Source: a virus
Length of the DNA: 21,211 bases
Strand: one strand, 5' to 3'
Virus record (IMG/VR): IMGVR_UViG_3300031952_002483
Location: 1-21,211 of that record
Part shown: in pieces, positions 6,826 to 14,738 of the stretch
How positions within the stretch are numbered: position 1 is the first letter of the stretch
Layout: every line of letters starts with the position of its first letter
Position numbers and translations under genes: made by a program
Notes under the pieces: model-generated
The model's input: only the letters and a program-made list of their open reading frames with translations
The model's database searches: none
What the model was told of the DNA's origin: nothing

Positions 6826-7845
6826 TTAAATTCCATAGATGTCTTTGTAGCCGCCGTTTTTTACTTTATATACAGTATTTCTGCAAACTCTTAAAATCTT
6901 TATTATTTTGCATATTCTTATATTGTTATTCAACATATTTTCAATCTGTTGAATTTTTTCTTTTTTAGGTTGACTTCCTTCAATCCCATAACTATTTTTA
7001 TAGAAACCATTCTTTGTTCGATAAACAATATTTACATCAATATTTAATTCTCTTGCTATTCGAGGTATGCGAATTCCATTGTCTAGCATATCTTTAACTT
7101 GTTGAATAATTTCTTTTTTATAATTAATTATTCCTTCAATGTTATAAATGTTTTCGTAAAAACCATTTTTTACTTTGCGTATTATGGATTTTCCTATTCC
7201 TAAAACTTCCTGAATTTCTGTTATACAAATTTCATCATCTAACATACGCTTTATATCTTGAACAATCTCTTTTTTTGTAATTCTAGGATGATTTATTCCA
7301 GATTTATATGGTATATTATCTTTTATTTTCTGTATCGTTTCAGAGGAAAGTTTTTTCCCATAGTTCCAATGATTTTCTCCAGATTTATCAGGCATATTGT
7401 CTTTCATTTTTTGTATAGTTTCAGGAGAATGATGTTTATCTTTCATCCAACTATTGTCTTTCATTTTTTGTATAGTTTCAGGAGAATGATGTCTTCCTCT
7501 AAAAAAAGCACCCCCTCCCCAACTTATATTGTATCCCCAATCCGAAACATGAGAATGCAATTTAGCAATCCAATAAACTTCTTTTTCATTCAATAATTCA
7601 ATTGAACATTCTTCTACGATATAGAGTCTAAAATTTTCTTTTCCATCTTTATTCCAGGCTTCTTGAAAATATTCACTATCTTTATTATGTTCCAATAAAC
7701 CAAAGTGAGTTTGTCTTCTTTTCTTTAAAACTTGCCCCTGCCCTGTGTACTTCTTTCCATCCAACAAATTCTCAAAACAATAAATTCCACTGCAACTACC
7801 ACTTGCTCCAATATAATAATTATCAACTAACAACAACATATTCAT
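6826..7845 (-). CDS. GIY-YIG homing endonuclease with NUMOD3 repeats and three C-terminal HTH units (copy 2, 339 aa)
   Basis: Paralogue of the copy at 3440-4336. The start at 7845 (MNMLLL) is chosen because AAAAGGG lies eight bases upstream; a start at 7869 would put the binding site inside the gene. The nuclease shows G20-I21-Y22, Y33-T34-G35, VLKKRRQTH and E89 in EKEVYWI. NUMOD3-type repeats read HSPETIQKMKDN, two of them encoded by a perfect 40-bp duplication. The C-terminus has three tandem helix-turn-helix units, each ending VKNGFY or similar (RKVKNGFYENIYNI, RTKNGFYKNSYGI, KVKNGGYKDIYGI), where copy 1 has one. This suggests a different or longer target. It sits between portal and tad2 and carries the structured leader at 7854-7938. 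Confidence 0.92.
   Translation of the reverse strand: MNMLLLVDNYYIGASGSCSGIYCFENLLDGKKYTGQGQVLKKRRQTHFGLLEHNKDSEYFQEAWNKDGKENFRLYIVEECSIELLNEKEVYWIAKLHSHVSDWGYNISWGGGAFFRGRHHSPETIQKMKDNSWMKDKHHSPETIQKMKDNMPDKSGENHWNYGKKLSSETIQKIKDNIPYKSGINHPRITKKEIVQDIKRMLDDEICITEIQEVLGIGKSIIRKVKNGFYENIYNIEGIINYKKEIIQQVKDMLDNGIRIPRIARELNIDVNIVYRTKNGFYKNSYGIEGSQPKKEKIQQIENMLNNNIRICKIIKILRVCRNTVYKVKNGGYKDIYGI
7396..7492 (-). repeat. perfect 40-bp direct repeat inside the homing endonuclease
   Basis: 7396-7435 and 7453-7492 are identical over 40 bp, offset by 57 bp (19 codons), so the frame is kept. They encode two successive NUMOD3-type DNA-contact units. Perfect identity points to recent duplication by slippage or recombination. 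Confidence 0.85.
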
Positions 7846-7853
7846 TATATTTT

Positions 7854-7938
7854 CCCTTTTCATTCCCATGATATATGCATGGAAACAAGGGGAATTCTTG
7901 CTTTCAGACGACTCATGACTTTCGTCCTATCCATGCAT
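7854..7938 (-). promoter_or_regulatory. candidate cis-regulatory RNA: three-way junction plus pseudoknot at the ribosome binding site (copy 2)
   Basis: Outer helix P1: 7930-7938 with 7875-7883, 9 bp, sequence unrelated to copy 1. P2: 7922-7926 with 7907-7911 (GACGA/TCGTC). Junction TGAAAG. P3: 7897-7900 with 7886-7889 (CAAG/CTTG). The P3 loop ATTCCC (7890-7895) pairs with GGGAAT (7862-7867), one base before the AAAAGGG binding site (7854-7860). Compared with copy 1, P1, P2, P3 and the pseudoknot all change on both sides while GATAGGACG and CGTCTGAA are kept. It begins ten bases after the portal stop. Function is inferred as control of endonuclease translation. Confidence 0.7.
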
Positions 7939-7947
7939 TTACCAAAT

Positions 7948-9534
7948 CTACAATTTGCCACCTTTTTCTATATTACTCGCTGAATCACGCGTATTACTAC
8001 CTGCATCTCCTAATTCAGATGAACTCTTTTGAGGTCTTCCGGCATCCTTGCCCCCCTGTTGGAAAGCTGAAATTATTGGAGTCAACTTGTCTGTAAATCC
8101 AGTCTCGCGTCCCTCATCCAATTGTCTCTGAAAATCAAACGGAGACATTCCAAGGGATGCTGCAATTTTTTGAGGAAGTACCATTCCCAAAGCAGAAAGC
8201 TCCATTTGCTTATCAAAACGTTGTTGACGATCAGTATAAAAATTAGATCCTTCTAGAGAAAATTTAAACTTAAATTTATCTGTAAATCTGTTTACGTGAT
8301 AATTAAGAAAGGCAGCCATTTGAGGATAAATATTTTCCATTAACTGAATATCTACCCCAAGTGATAATTGAGTTTCGACAGCATTCATTTTCAAATCATT
8401 GCTGAATATAAGATTTGAATTTACTCCACTCATAGCAACAGATGTTTTTAAATAAGAAGAATATAATTCATTTTCCGCTGGAAAATTAATACTTTTTACA
8501 TTATTCAAAGGAAGAGCCGCGGTTTTCACCGCGTCGCCAATAGATGATTTGACCAAAGCAAGAAAATTTCCCAAAAGCGCAGGCGAAATATTAAAAGCGT
8601 CTTTAAGTTTTGCAGCAGCATCTTTTAACTGTCCAACTTCTCCAATTATAATTCTGCTTGCAGCGCTCATATTGATATTTTTCTGTAATGATCTCATTAT
8701 TGATTGATTCACTAAATCAGAAAAGAGACCTGTGAAGTATGGAATCCTCGTAGAAAGTGCCGGGTTTAATTTGAAAACATGTCCCACATCCACTGGAATA
8801 TCCATCCAGAACACCCAACTAGAATTTCCCCTTGCTTGGGGAGATAAGCTGGGATCATAAGTTTGTAAAGCATTATTATTTCCACATAGTTCATTATATT
8901 TTTTTATAAAAAAATTTGGATATAAATTTATATCTACCCCCGGCAAAATGAACCAATAAGCCGACATTGAAAATAAAAATCCGTATGACCAACGTCCCGT
9001 AATCATCGTATAATTTGGGCTTGCCGGCAATGCCTGTAACACTATCTGATCCATGTCCCATCGGGGACAGAAGAAGAATGTTTCGTTCCTCAGCATTTCT
9101 CCAACAGCAATATTAAACTCTTTTTTATAGTCGAATTTGTCGAAGAATTCGGAAATTTTATCTTTGTCCCTTTGATAACTTTTTCCAGAATAATCTCCTG
9201 TCTTTGCATTAATACAGGTATAATTCATATCAAATGCCAAAAGATTCTGCAAATAAGAAAGTAGCCTTTTATAAATTTGTGATTTAGATTCAAAATCCTC
9301 AGAAAACGATTGAAGCGCAAGTTCAGAATTTTTTGGGTCTATTAAAGCATCATTTAAAGATTGTTCTGTTGCTGCCAGGGGATTAAGATTAAGATCCTTC
9401 ATCCTTTGATTCAACAACATGGGAGTCATAATGTTATTATATCCATATCCCCCAAAAGAACTAGCGAACTCTAATATATTCCAAACATTTTCTTCAGATA
9501 ATTCATCTGTATTATTTTTTGTAATTTCTTCCAA
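7948..9534 (-). CDS. phage portal protein (528 aa)
   Basis: Predicted to form the dodecameric ring at one capsid vertex through which DNA is packaged and ejected. The identification rests on its place directly after the large terminase and on its length (portals are usually 400-550 aa). Its make-up also fits: a helical N-terminus, a central region with RNETFFFCPRWD and LPASPNYTMITGRWSYGF (about 150-185), a long helical stem, and a disordered Gly/Ser/Asp C-terminus (FQQGGKDAGRPQKSSS…). The start is TTG at 9534, preceded by AAAGGAGG with nine-base spacing. No protease or major capsid gene follows in this window; the next gene is the inserted homing endonuclease. Confidence 0.75.
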   Translation of the reverse strand: MEEITKNNTDELSEENVWNILEFASSFGGYGYNNIMTPMLLNQRMKDLNLNPLAATEQSLNDALIDPKNSELALQSFSEDFESKSQIYKRLLSYLQNLLAFDMNYTCINAKTGDYSGKSYQRDKDKISEFFDKFDYKKEFNIAVGEMLRNETFFFCPRWDMDQIVLQALPASPNYTMITGRWSYGFLFSMSAYWFILPGVDINLYPNFFIKKYNELCGNNNALQTYDPSLSPQARGNSSWVFWMDIPVDVGHVFKLNPALSTRIPYFTGLFSDLVNQSIMRSLQKNINMSAASRIIIGEVGQLKDAAAKLKDAFNISPALLGNFLALVKSSIGDAVKTAALPLNNVKSINFPAENELYSSYLKTSVAMSGVNSNLIFSNDLKMNAVETQLSLGVDIQLMENIYPQMAAFLNYHVNRFTDKFKFKFSLEGSNFYTDRQQRFDKQMELSALGMVLPQKIAASLGMSPFDFQRQLDEGRETGFTDKLTPIISAFQQGGKDAGRPQKSSSELGDAGSNTRDSASNIEKGGKL

Positions 9535-9560
9535 TTTTTAAACCTCCTTTCTTAGTAGGC

Positions 9561-11378
9561 TTATACAACCATCGTAATTCCCAAGACTTCTTCCGCTGCA
9601 TCATAATCCCCAACTTCTTTGAGTAAGGACTTATCCAAATGCGAAATCACATAATTCATATAACTAATAGCAGAATACCGATCTTTATATGAACCAGGCT
9701 TAGAGTCCAATTTTAATAAACCATTAACAAGAGTTAAATCCAAATTAACACATTCATTAATAAATAAACTTGTTTGTACATAAGTATTTAAAAATCGAAC
9801 AGTTGTCTCAGAATCATTAGCATCATTCATAAATTCTTTGTTGTTTTTTATTAAAAATTCTTCTGCTAAATTTTCGTCTATTAAAAAATTCCAAAGTTTT
9901 TTCTGGAGGGCAGATCTAAAGTTTGCAGCTATCAAACTATTAAGCTGTTGACTTGCAGATATTGGAAATATCACCTGCAATGCGCCCAAACCCAAAGTCC
10001 TAGATTCTAAATCTTCCCTTGCTTTTCCATCAACAAAATTATATTCCTCACCAACTATAGTCATAGCGGGATAAGTAATTCCCCGTTCATCATGTTGAAT
10101 AGATTGCGACAGAGAATCATATACACTAATTCCACTACCCAAAATATCAAGAACTAACAAATCACAAGAAAAATCAAAAAATATTTCTTTAATTCTTTTA
10201 GCCTGTAAAACAGTATTCAATCCCTTGTGAGATTCCAAATATACTAAATTTCTTTCATAACCTTTGTTTATCAATGGAATCAATTTCGCACAAGCAATAA
10301 TCGTCAAGTCATTATTGCGATTAGCCCTAGTCGCAACATCAACAGACATAATACGTAATTCATTTTCTACTTTATTAATATCATAATTATTTTTTTTAGA
10401 ATTATAATTTAAATCTGTTTGGGGATAAAATGCTCGTTTTATATTGCGTTTAAAAAAATTTGGACGATAATAAGATTTGCCGCTAGTTTCACTTGGCAAA
10501 TTAAGATATTCATGCTGAACAGTTATAGAATCTGCCTCATCCATTTCATTTTTAATCATTGCTTCAGTTTTGATATTGTGATAAATTGTAATTAAATAGT
10601 CAAATGCAAGAAAGTTTGCAGTCTCATCTCCCTCGGACATTCTTTTTATGCATGATTTAACATATTGATACCAGTATCCAACAGTAAAATGCGCACTTGT
10701 AATATATGCGATTATACCTTCTTCTTTTAATCTATCGTCATTTTTATATGCTGAAAGCAATCGGTATGGAGGTGTTCTTGAAAATAAAAATGGTTTAATA
10801 ATTCCTTCAAGAACATCTTTATCAACAAGACGTGATTCTTCAACAATAATAAAATTGGATCTATTTCCACGCGCTGATTCAGAAGACGGAACAACACGAA
10901 TAGTAGAGCCACAATGAAATATGACCTCATAAGTATTTTGATTTGCCGTCAAACTTTTAATTTCTCTAGCGACATTAGGATGAAGACTTCGCAAGGATGT
11001 GATTTTTTCAATAATAAGTCCGCCCTGTTTAAGCGTGCTAGAACAGGCAATAATTTGAATACCAGGATATAAAATAGCTAAGCACAAACTATAAACCGCA
11101 ATCATAAATGTCTTCGCAGAGGCTCTGGCTGCAACAATATAGCATAATGTGCTTCTTTGCAATACCCACATTATTAAAATTTGATATGGATGCAAATGAA
11201 TACCAAGATAAGTTTCAACAAAGCGATGAGGATTAGATCTCATAAAGTGGATCCATCTCTTCAATCTTTCTTTTCTTTCTCCATCTAAAGTCTTACTCCG
11301 CACCATTTGTTTTGGTTGTTTAAAAACATCTTGAGAAAGAACATTTTTATTAAAATCAGATGCATAATAATCCGACAT
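9561..11378 (-). CDS. terL: terminase large subunit (605 aa)
   Basis: The packaging motor and headful/cos nuclease. The N-terminal ATPase has a variant Walker A, AARASAKT (83-90), where family members often keep only the final K-T, and a Walker B with catalytic acid NFIIVEES (175-182). The RNase-H-like nuclease domain begins at LRIMSVDVATRANRNND (341-357). Its likely metal ligands are D347, D411 (LLVLDILGSG) and D566 (YKDRYSA). Length fits the family. ATG at 11378 directly follows the stop of the preceding gene, with AGAGGAAG upstream, so the two are coupled. The order small terminase, large terminase, portal is standard in tailed phages. Confidence 0.93.
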   Translation of the reverse strand: MSDYYASDFNKNVLSQDVFKQPKQMVRSKTLDGERKERLKRWIHFMRSNPHRFVETYLGIHLHPYQILIMWVLQRSTLCYIVAARASAKTFMIAVYSLCLAILYPGIQIIACSSTLKQGGLIIEKITSLRSLHPNVAREIKSLTANQNTYEVIFHCGSTIRVVPSSESARGNRSNFIIVEESRLVDKDVLEGIIKPFLFSRTPPYRLLSAYKNDDRLKEEGIIAYITSAHFTVGYWYQYVKSCIKRMSEGDETANFLAFDYLITIYHNIKTEAMIKNEMDEADSITVQHEYLNLPSETSGKSYYRPNFFKRNIKRAFYPQTDLNYNSKKNNYDINKVENELRIMSVDVATRANRNNDLTIIACAKLIPLINKGYERNLVYLESHKGLNTVLQAKRIKEIFFDFSCDLLVLDILGSGISVYDSLSQSIQHDERGITYPAMTIVGEEYNFVDGKAREDLESRTLGLGALQVIFPISASQQLNSLIAANFRSALQKKLWNFLIDENLAEEFLIKNNKEFMNDANDSETTVRFLNTYVQTSLFINECVNLDLTLVNGLLKLDSKPGSYKDRYSAISYMNYVISHLDKSLLKEVGDYDAAEEVLGITMVV

Positions 11379-12389
11379 TTAATCTTCCTCTTTTGATTGA
11401 ATGATTTCCGATATTGTATCATCCTCAATGTCCATATTATCATCATCACTATTTAAATCAAAATTTCTTGTCAAACCAAGAAAATTACTCAACGGTCTTG
11501 TTACAAATTTTCTAAAATACCATTCAATATTATCGACATCTTTAAATAGTTGTTTGTCTTTATAAAAATCAGCAGGTTCTGTCTCCTCTATTATTTTAAT
11601 AAAAGAACTAAATGTATCTTGACTTTTACCAGCTCCAGCAATATTGCTTTTAGCAGGATCAACTGAAGCTGTTTTCATTAATTCTTGTAACATTTTGATT
11701 TCGTTATTGGGAGATTGTCCTTGACTTGCAAATCGCTTTTCTCTAATGTTCAATTCCATAAAACAAATTTGTCTTAAAAGACTTTCTTCAGTGGCTGTGT
11801 CGGATTTGTGACTGCGTCTATAACGCGCCATTTCCGACTCCAAAAAATTGTATTGCTCATCACTTAATCCGCTTCCCCAGAAATTTTTCAAATACTCCAT
11901 ATCAACAATATCAAGATTATTATCTTGAATTTCTTCAATTAATTCTTTGCTAGGTTCTGTAAACATCATATCCATACCATCAGTACCAACAGTAAATGAT
12001 GCTCCACCGCTTGTTAATTTGCTCTTGTAGATTCCAAAAACGCCCTTTTGTTCTTTTCCCTTAGCTTGAATAGTATTGATATGAGTATGTAAAGCATTTA
12101 ACGCCTTTTCTGAAAAAGCAATGTTTAAACTTCTACAAGTACGTAATATAGCTTTATCAATATTACGTTCTAAAACAAAATAATTATCATAAATATTATC
12201 AACACAATCATGACAAATAGATAATAATCCATTACTATCCAGGAACAAATCTATAGCCGTATAAAAATCTTTACCATCTTTTACCTTCATGCATTTTCTA
12301 CAATATGATTTTCCAACTGTCAATCCAGATATGGTCGTTACAGAACCATTCCCTAAAATTTTTTTTCTTTTTGTTGCTCTAGTTACCAT
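11379..12389 (-). CDS. probable terminase small subunit, zinc-ribbon type (336 aa)
   Basis: Assigned mainly by position: it ends exactly where the large terminase begins and starts with a good AGGTAGGG site. The N-terminus is basic (MVTRATKRKKIL), followed by a zinc ribbon (C30, C33, C59, C62). The middle is helical, and the C-terminus is strongly acidic (NSDDDNMDIEDD) like many terminase partners. It is much longer than typical small terminases (about 150-200 aa), so it may instead be a packaging accessory or a late regulator. The function of recognising the packaging site and handing DNA to the large subunit is inferred. Confidence 0.55.
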   Translation of the reverse strand: MVTRATKRKKILGNGSVTTISGLTVGKSYCRKCMKVKDGKDFYTAIDLFLDSNGLLSICHDCVDNIYDNYFVLERNIDKAILRTCRSLNIAFSEKALNALHTHINTIQAKGKEQKGVFGIYKSKLTSGGASFTVGTDGMDMMFTEPSKELIEEIQDNNLDIVDMEYLKNFWGSGLSDEQYNFLESEMARYRRSHKSDTATEESLLRQICFMELNIREKRFASQGQSPNNEIKMLQELMKTASVDPAKSNIAGAGKSQDTFSSFIKIIEETEPADFYKDKQLFKDVDNIEWYFRKFVTRPLSNFLGLTRNFDLNSDDDNMDIEDDTISEIIQSKEED

Positions 12390-12400
12390 AATTCCCTACC

Positions 12401-13369
12401 TTATGCAGTAGTTTTCATCAATCCTTTTCTTTTTTCTTTTGACAAACACTGTTCTTGTGTTCTCCCAATAGCATGACAATTGTTACAACGAAAAGATTTG
12501 AATAATCCTGCTGGAGTACTATATAAATTACTAATATATTCAAAATCTGTACTACCACAATAGCCGCATACAGACTCTTTAGAATCGTGCCATAATCCAA
12601 TGTTGGGATGATTTTTAATCCAGGGACGAACCGCCAAATATGTTTCTTGTAACGCAATGACATCCTGTTCATTATAATCAAGCATATCATTCAAAGAATG
12701 TCCATCCCCAGCAATACATCTTTTCCATAGATCTAATCCCCCAGTCTCTTTTTTTCTTTCAAGATCAAGAGTCAAATTTACATAATCCATTGCCCTTGAA
12801 GTAAAAGCAAAATTCCTGGATATAGTTTGAAAAACATCAATACTTTTATAATTTGAGGGTGGATATATTTCATTAATAATAAATCTGGTATTTACTTTTG
12901 GAATATCAAAATTATTACCATTATAAGTAATAGCAATATCACATTTATTTAAAAGTTCCCACAATTCCTTAAGTATTCTTTTATCATCTTTCTTAATAGC
13001 TTCCTTAGAAGTTAGAACACTAGAATAAATATTTTCATCGTATAGCCATTTCGCAGCATAAGAAATTATAAACCAATCATTTAAAATTTGATTTTTATTT
13101 ATATATTGTTTATTAATTCCCCATGATGCAATTTCAATATAACTAGTTTCAATATCAAATATTAAAATTTTTGGATTATTTTTAATATTTTTATTTTTGA
13201 GTATTCCTTGTTTTGTAATGCCCTTTTTTTTACGTGCTCTTTTAAATGCTCCCCTCAGTATCTCACCATCTTGGTATCCAAATTCTTGTGCAAGCTCAGG
13301 CCAAATAGAAATACCACCACTGCTTACCATCCATTTTTCATAACATGCTTGAAATACTTTTTCTTCCAA
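12401..13369 (-). CDS. DEDDy 3'-5' exonuclease (RNase H-like) with C-terminal zinc ribbon (322 aa)
   Basis: A predicted nuclease acting on DNA or RNA ends. Exo I is ILIFDIETS (D72, E74), Exo II is ITYNGNNFDIP (D155) and Exo III is DYNEQDV (Y232…D236), making a complete DEDDy set as in DnaQ/YprB-type exonucleases. Residues 1-50 look like a small helix-turn-helix (WPELAQEFGYQDGEILRGAFKRA). Residues 268-298 form a zinc ribbon (CGYC…CNNC). TTG at 13369 follows AAGGAG at about eight bases. No polymerase domain is attached, so it acts as a separate protein. It lies right upstream of the terminase genes, and its leader is the structured RNA at 13399-13632. Confidence 0.85.
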   Translation of the reverse strand: MEEKVFQACYEKWMVSSGGISIWPELAQEFGYQDGEILRGAFKRARKKKGITKQGILKNKNIKNNPKILIFDIETSYIEIASWGINKQYINKNQILNDWFIISYAAKWLYDENIYSSVLTSKEAIKKDDKRILKELWELLNKCDIAITYNGNNFDIPKVNTRFIINEIYPPSNYKSIDVFQTISRNFAFTSRAMDYVNLTLDLERKKETGGLDLWKRCIAGDGHSLNDMLDYNEQDVIALQETYLAVRPWIKNHPNIGLWHDSKESVCGYCGSTDFEYISNLYSTPAGLFKSFRCNNCHAIGRTQEQCLSKEKRKGLMKTTA

Positions 13370-13398
13370 AGTATATCTCCTTAAAATATATTATAAGA

Positions 13399-13632
13399 GT
13401 ACGCCTTACCATTGTGTTTTACGTCATTTCAAAAACAACTTGTCTGTGTGAACAAGACGTTATCTGCCCTAATAGTTGGGTGGAATCTAATAAGTGACGT
13501 TCTCTGTCCCCTAAAGAGGGACAGCTTCACAGTCAACGTTCTTCCCAGTGGAACACGTTAGCGACTGTCCGCTTCGTCCAAGCGGTATTTATGGACACAA
13601 CTCCGCGATTCCCTTTCTCTCACAAAGCGTAC
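13399..13632 (-). ncRNA. candidate 234-nt structured RNA between the HU-like and exonuclease genes
   Basis: This gap is visibly richer in G and C than its surroundings and its ends pair: 13627-13632 with 13399-13404 (GTACGC/GCGTAC) and 13621-13625 with 13412-13416 (TTGTG/CACAA). Four inner hairpins are visible: 13569-13585 (CCGCTT/AAGCGG, loop able to pair with an upstream GTCC), 13535-13559 (AACGT…TTCC with an internal loop), 13504-13524 (CTGTCCC/GGGACAG) and 13439-13456 (CTTGT/ACAAG). It starts five bases after the HU stop and ends thirty bases before the exonuclease start, so it could be a leader element or an independent RNA. No known family was recognised; the strand is inferred from gene direction. 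Confidence 0.6.
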
Positions 13633-13637
13633 ACAAA

Positions 13638-13952
13638 TCAAATTTTTTCTTCTGTTTTTAATCTATCGTTTGCAACATCTCTCAATTGCTTAGATGGTCT
13701 GAAACTTATCGTATATGATTTGGGACGAATTATATATTCATTCTTTTTGGGTATCCAGTGTCTATGAGACTCTACAATTGTAGTATACATTCTAAACATA
13801 TTACTAATTGTTATTGAGCTATGTTCTTTCGCAATTCCCATAATAATATCTTCAAATCCAATTAAAAAAATATCTGCATCTTCAATAGAAAATCCACAAC
13901 GTTTAGATATTTCACGAGCTAACCACTTACGATTATATGTGGACAATTTCAT
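13638..13952 (-). CDS. HU/IHF-like DNA-binding protein (104 aa)
   Basis: A small histone-like protein expected to bend and compact DNA, acting in phage replication, recombination or packaging. The pattern fits HU: an N-terminal helical pair (NRKWLAREISKRCGFSIEDADIFLIGFEDIIMGIA), a strand pair (SSITISNMFRMYT), a beta-arm region, and the closing TISFRPSKQLRDVAND, which corresponds to the usual …F.P.K.L…VN of the family. It is slightly longer than typical HU (about 90 aa), with a short basic/acidic tail. ATG at 13952 is preceded by GGAGGG with a rather long spacing of about 12 bases. The usual conserved Gly/Phe of the arm base is replaced by N-M-F, so it is a divergent member. Confidence 0.8.
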   Translation of the reverse strand: MKLSTYNRKWLAREISKRCGFSIEDADIFLIGFEDIIMGIAKEHSSITISNMFRMYTTIVESHRHWIPKKNEYIIRPKSYTISFRPSKQLRDVANDRLKTEEKI

Positions 13953-13997
13953 TTTGATGTGATTCCCTCCAATATATATACACTTTGCACTATTTGA

Positions 13998-14738
13998 TTA
14001 CATATCATTATTTTTTGTGTTTTTCCTATATTTTTGTACGTTGTTTCTAACGTCCTCTTTCCTAAAATCTTTATAGCAATTATCACAAAAATCATGTCGC
14101 TTAGATTTATTTATAATTGCTATTCCACAACTTATACAAGTTACGGGATAAAAACTTACAATATTATCAAAATCATCAACAACAATATAATCATCATTAT
14201 CATTTTTATTATCAATATTATCTAATTCAATTTTAAAACTGCCTACTAATGTTGCTTTTATATATCCAGCAGTATTTAATTTGTAAATCATTTGATTTTT
14301 TTCTGTCCTATCCGCTCTTATTTTAGCAAGATTAAATATATCTCCGATATTAGCATTGATATATAATTCATTTTTATTTCTTCTAAAAAATTTCGCAACA
14401 ACTATCATTACAAATAATATTTTTTCTAATTTATAATTTTTTAATGTTTTTATAAATTCTATTTCTTTTTTACTAATATTGACTTTTTGTTCAAATCTCA
14501 AACCATATTTTTTGCCACTGGATATTGCCTTATCTATTTTCCAATCCCATATAATATTATTAAATTCAGGGTTATATTTTTTGCAAAAGCCTATCAAATT
14601 CTTTTTGATTTGAACTGAGCTATTATCTAAATAAAAATAATATTTAGAAAGAATAATAAGATCTTTCAAAGACATGAATCTTGAAAATCCCTCTTCTAAT
14701 ATTTTCTCAGCATATTTTTTTTCATCAAATATTATCAT
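13998..14738 (-). CDS. unknown protein with C-terminal zinc ribbon (246 aa)
   Basis: No family recognised. Residues 1-170 are mostly helical, with a central hydrophobic segment (KILFVMIVVAKFF, 106-118) that reads as a buried helix more than a membrane anchor. An acidic linker (175-192) leads to a zinc ribbon, C201-x2-C204 and C218-x2-C221, and a basic tail (RKEDVRNNVQKYRKNTK). Such a ribbon plus basic tail suggests nucleic-acid binding. Its start overlaps the end of the TSPPY methyltransferase by four bases (ATGA), so translation is coupled. It could be a transcription or replication factor; that is inference only. Confidence 0.65.
   Translation of the reverse strand: MIIFDEKKYAEKILEEGFSRFMSLKDLIILSKYYFYLDNSSVQIKKNLIGFCKKYNPEFNNIIWDWKIDKAISSGKKYGLRFEQKVNISKKEIEFIKTLKNYKLEKILFVMIVVAKFFRRNKNELYINANIGDIFNLAKIRADRTEKNQMIYKLNTAGYIKATLVGSFKIELDNIDNKNDNDDYIVVDDFDNIVSFYPVTCISCGIAIINKSKRHDFCDNCYKDFRKEDVRNNVQKYRKNTKNNDM

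Noticed and set aside
12418-12690. 90-codon frame overlapping the end of the exonuclease on the same strand
   Set aside because: Out-of-frame shadow of the exonuclease zinc ribbon; no ribosome binding site.
13399-13632. Cobalamin riboswitch or group I intron
   Set aside because: CCACTGGGAA recalls cobalamin leaders, but the B12 box is missing, and I found no group I intron core; kept as an unidentified RNA.
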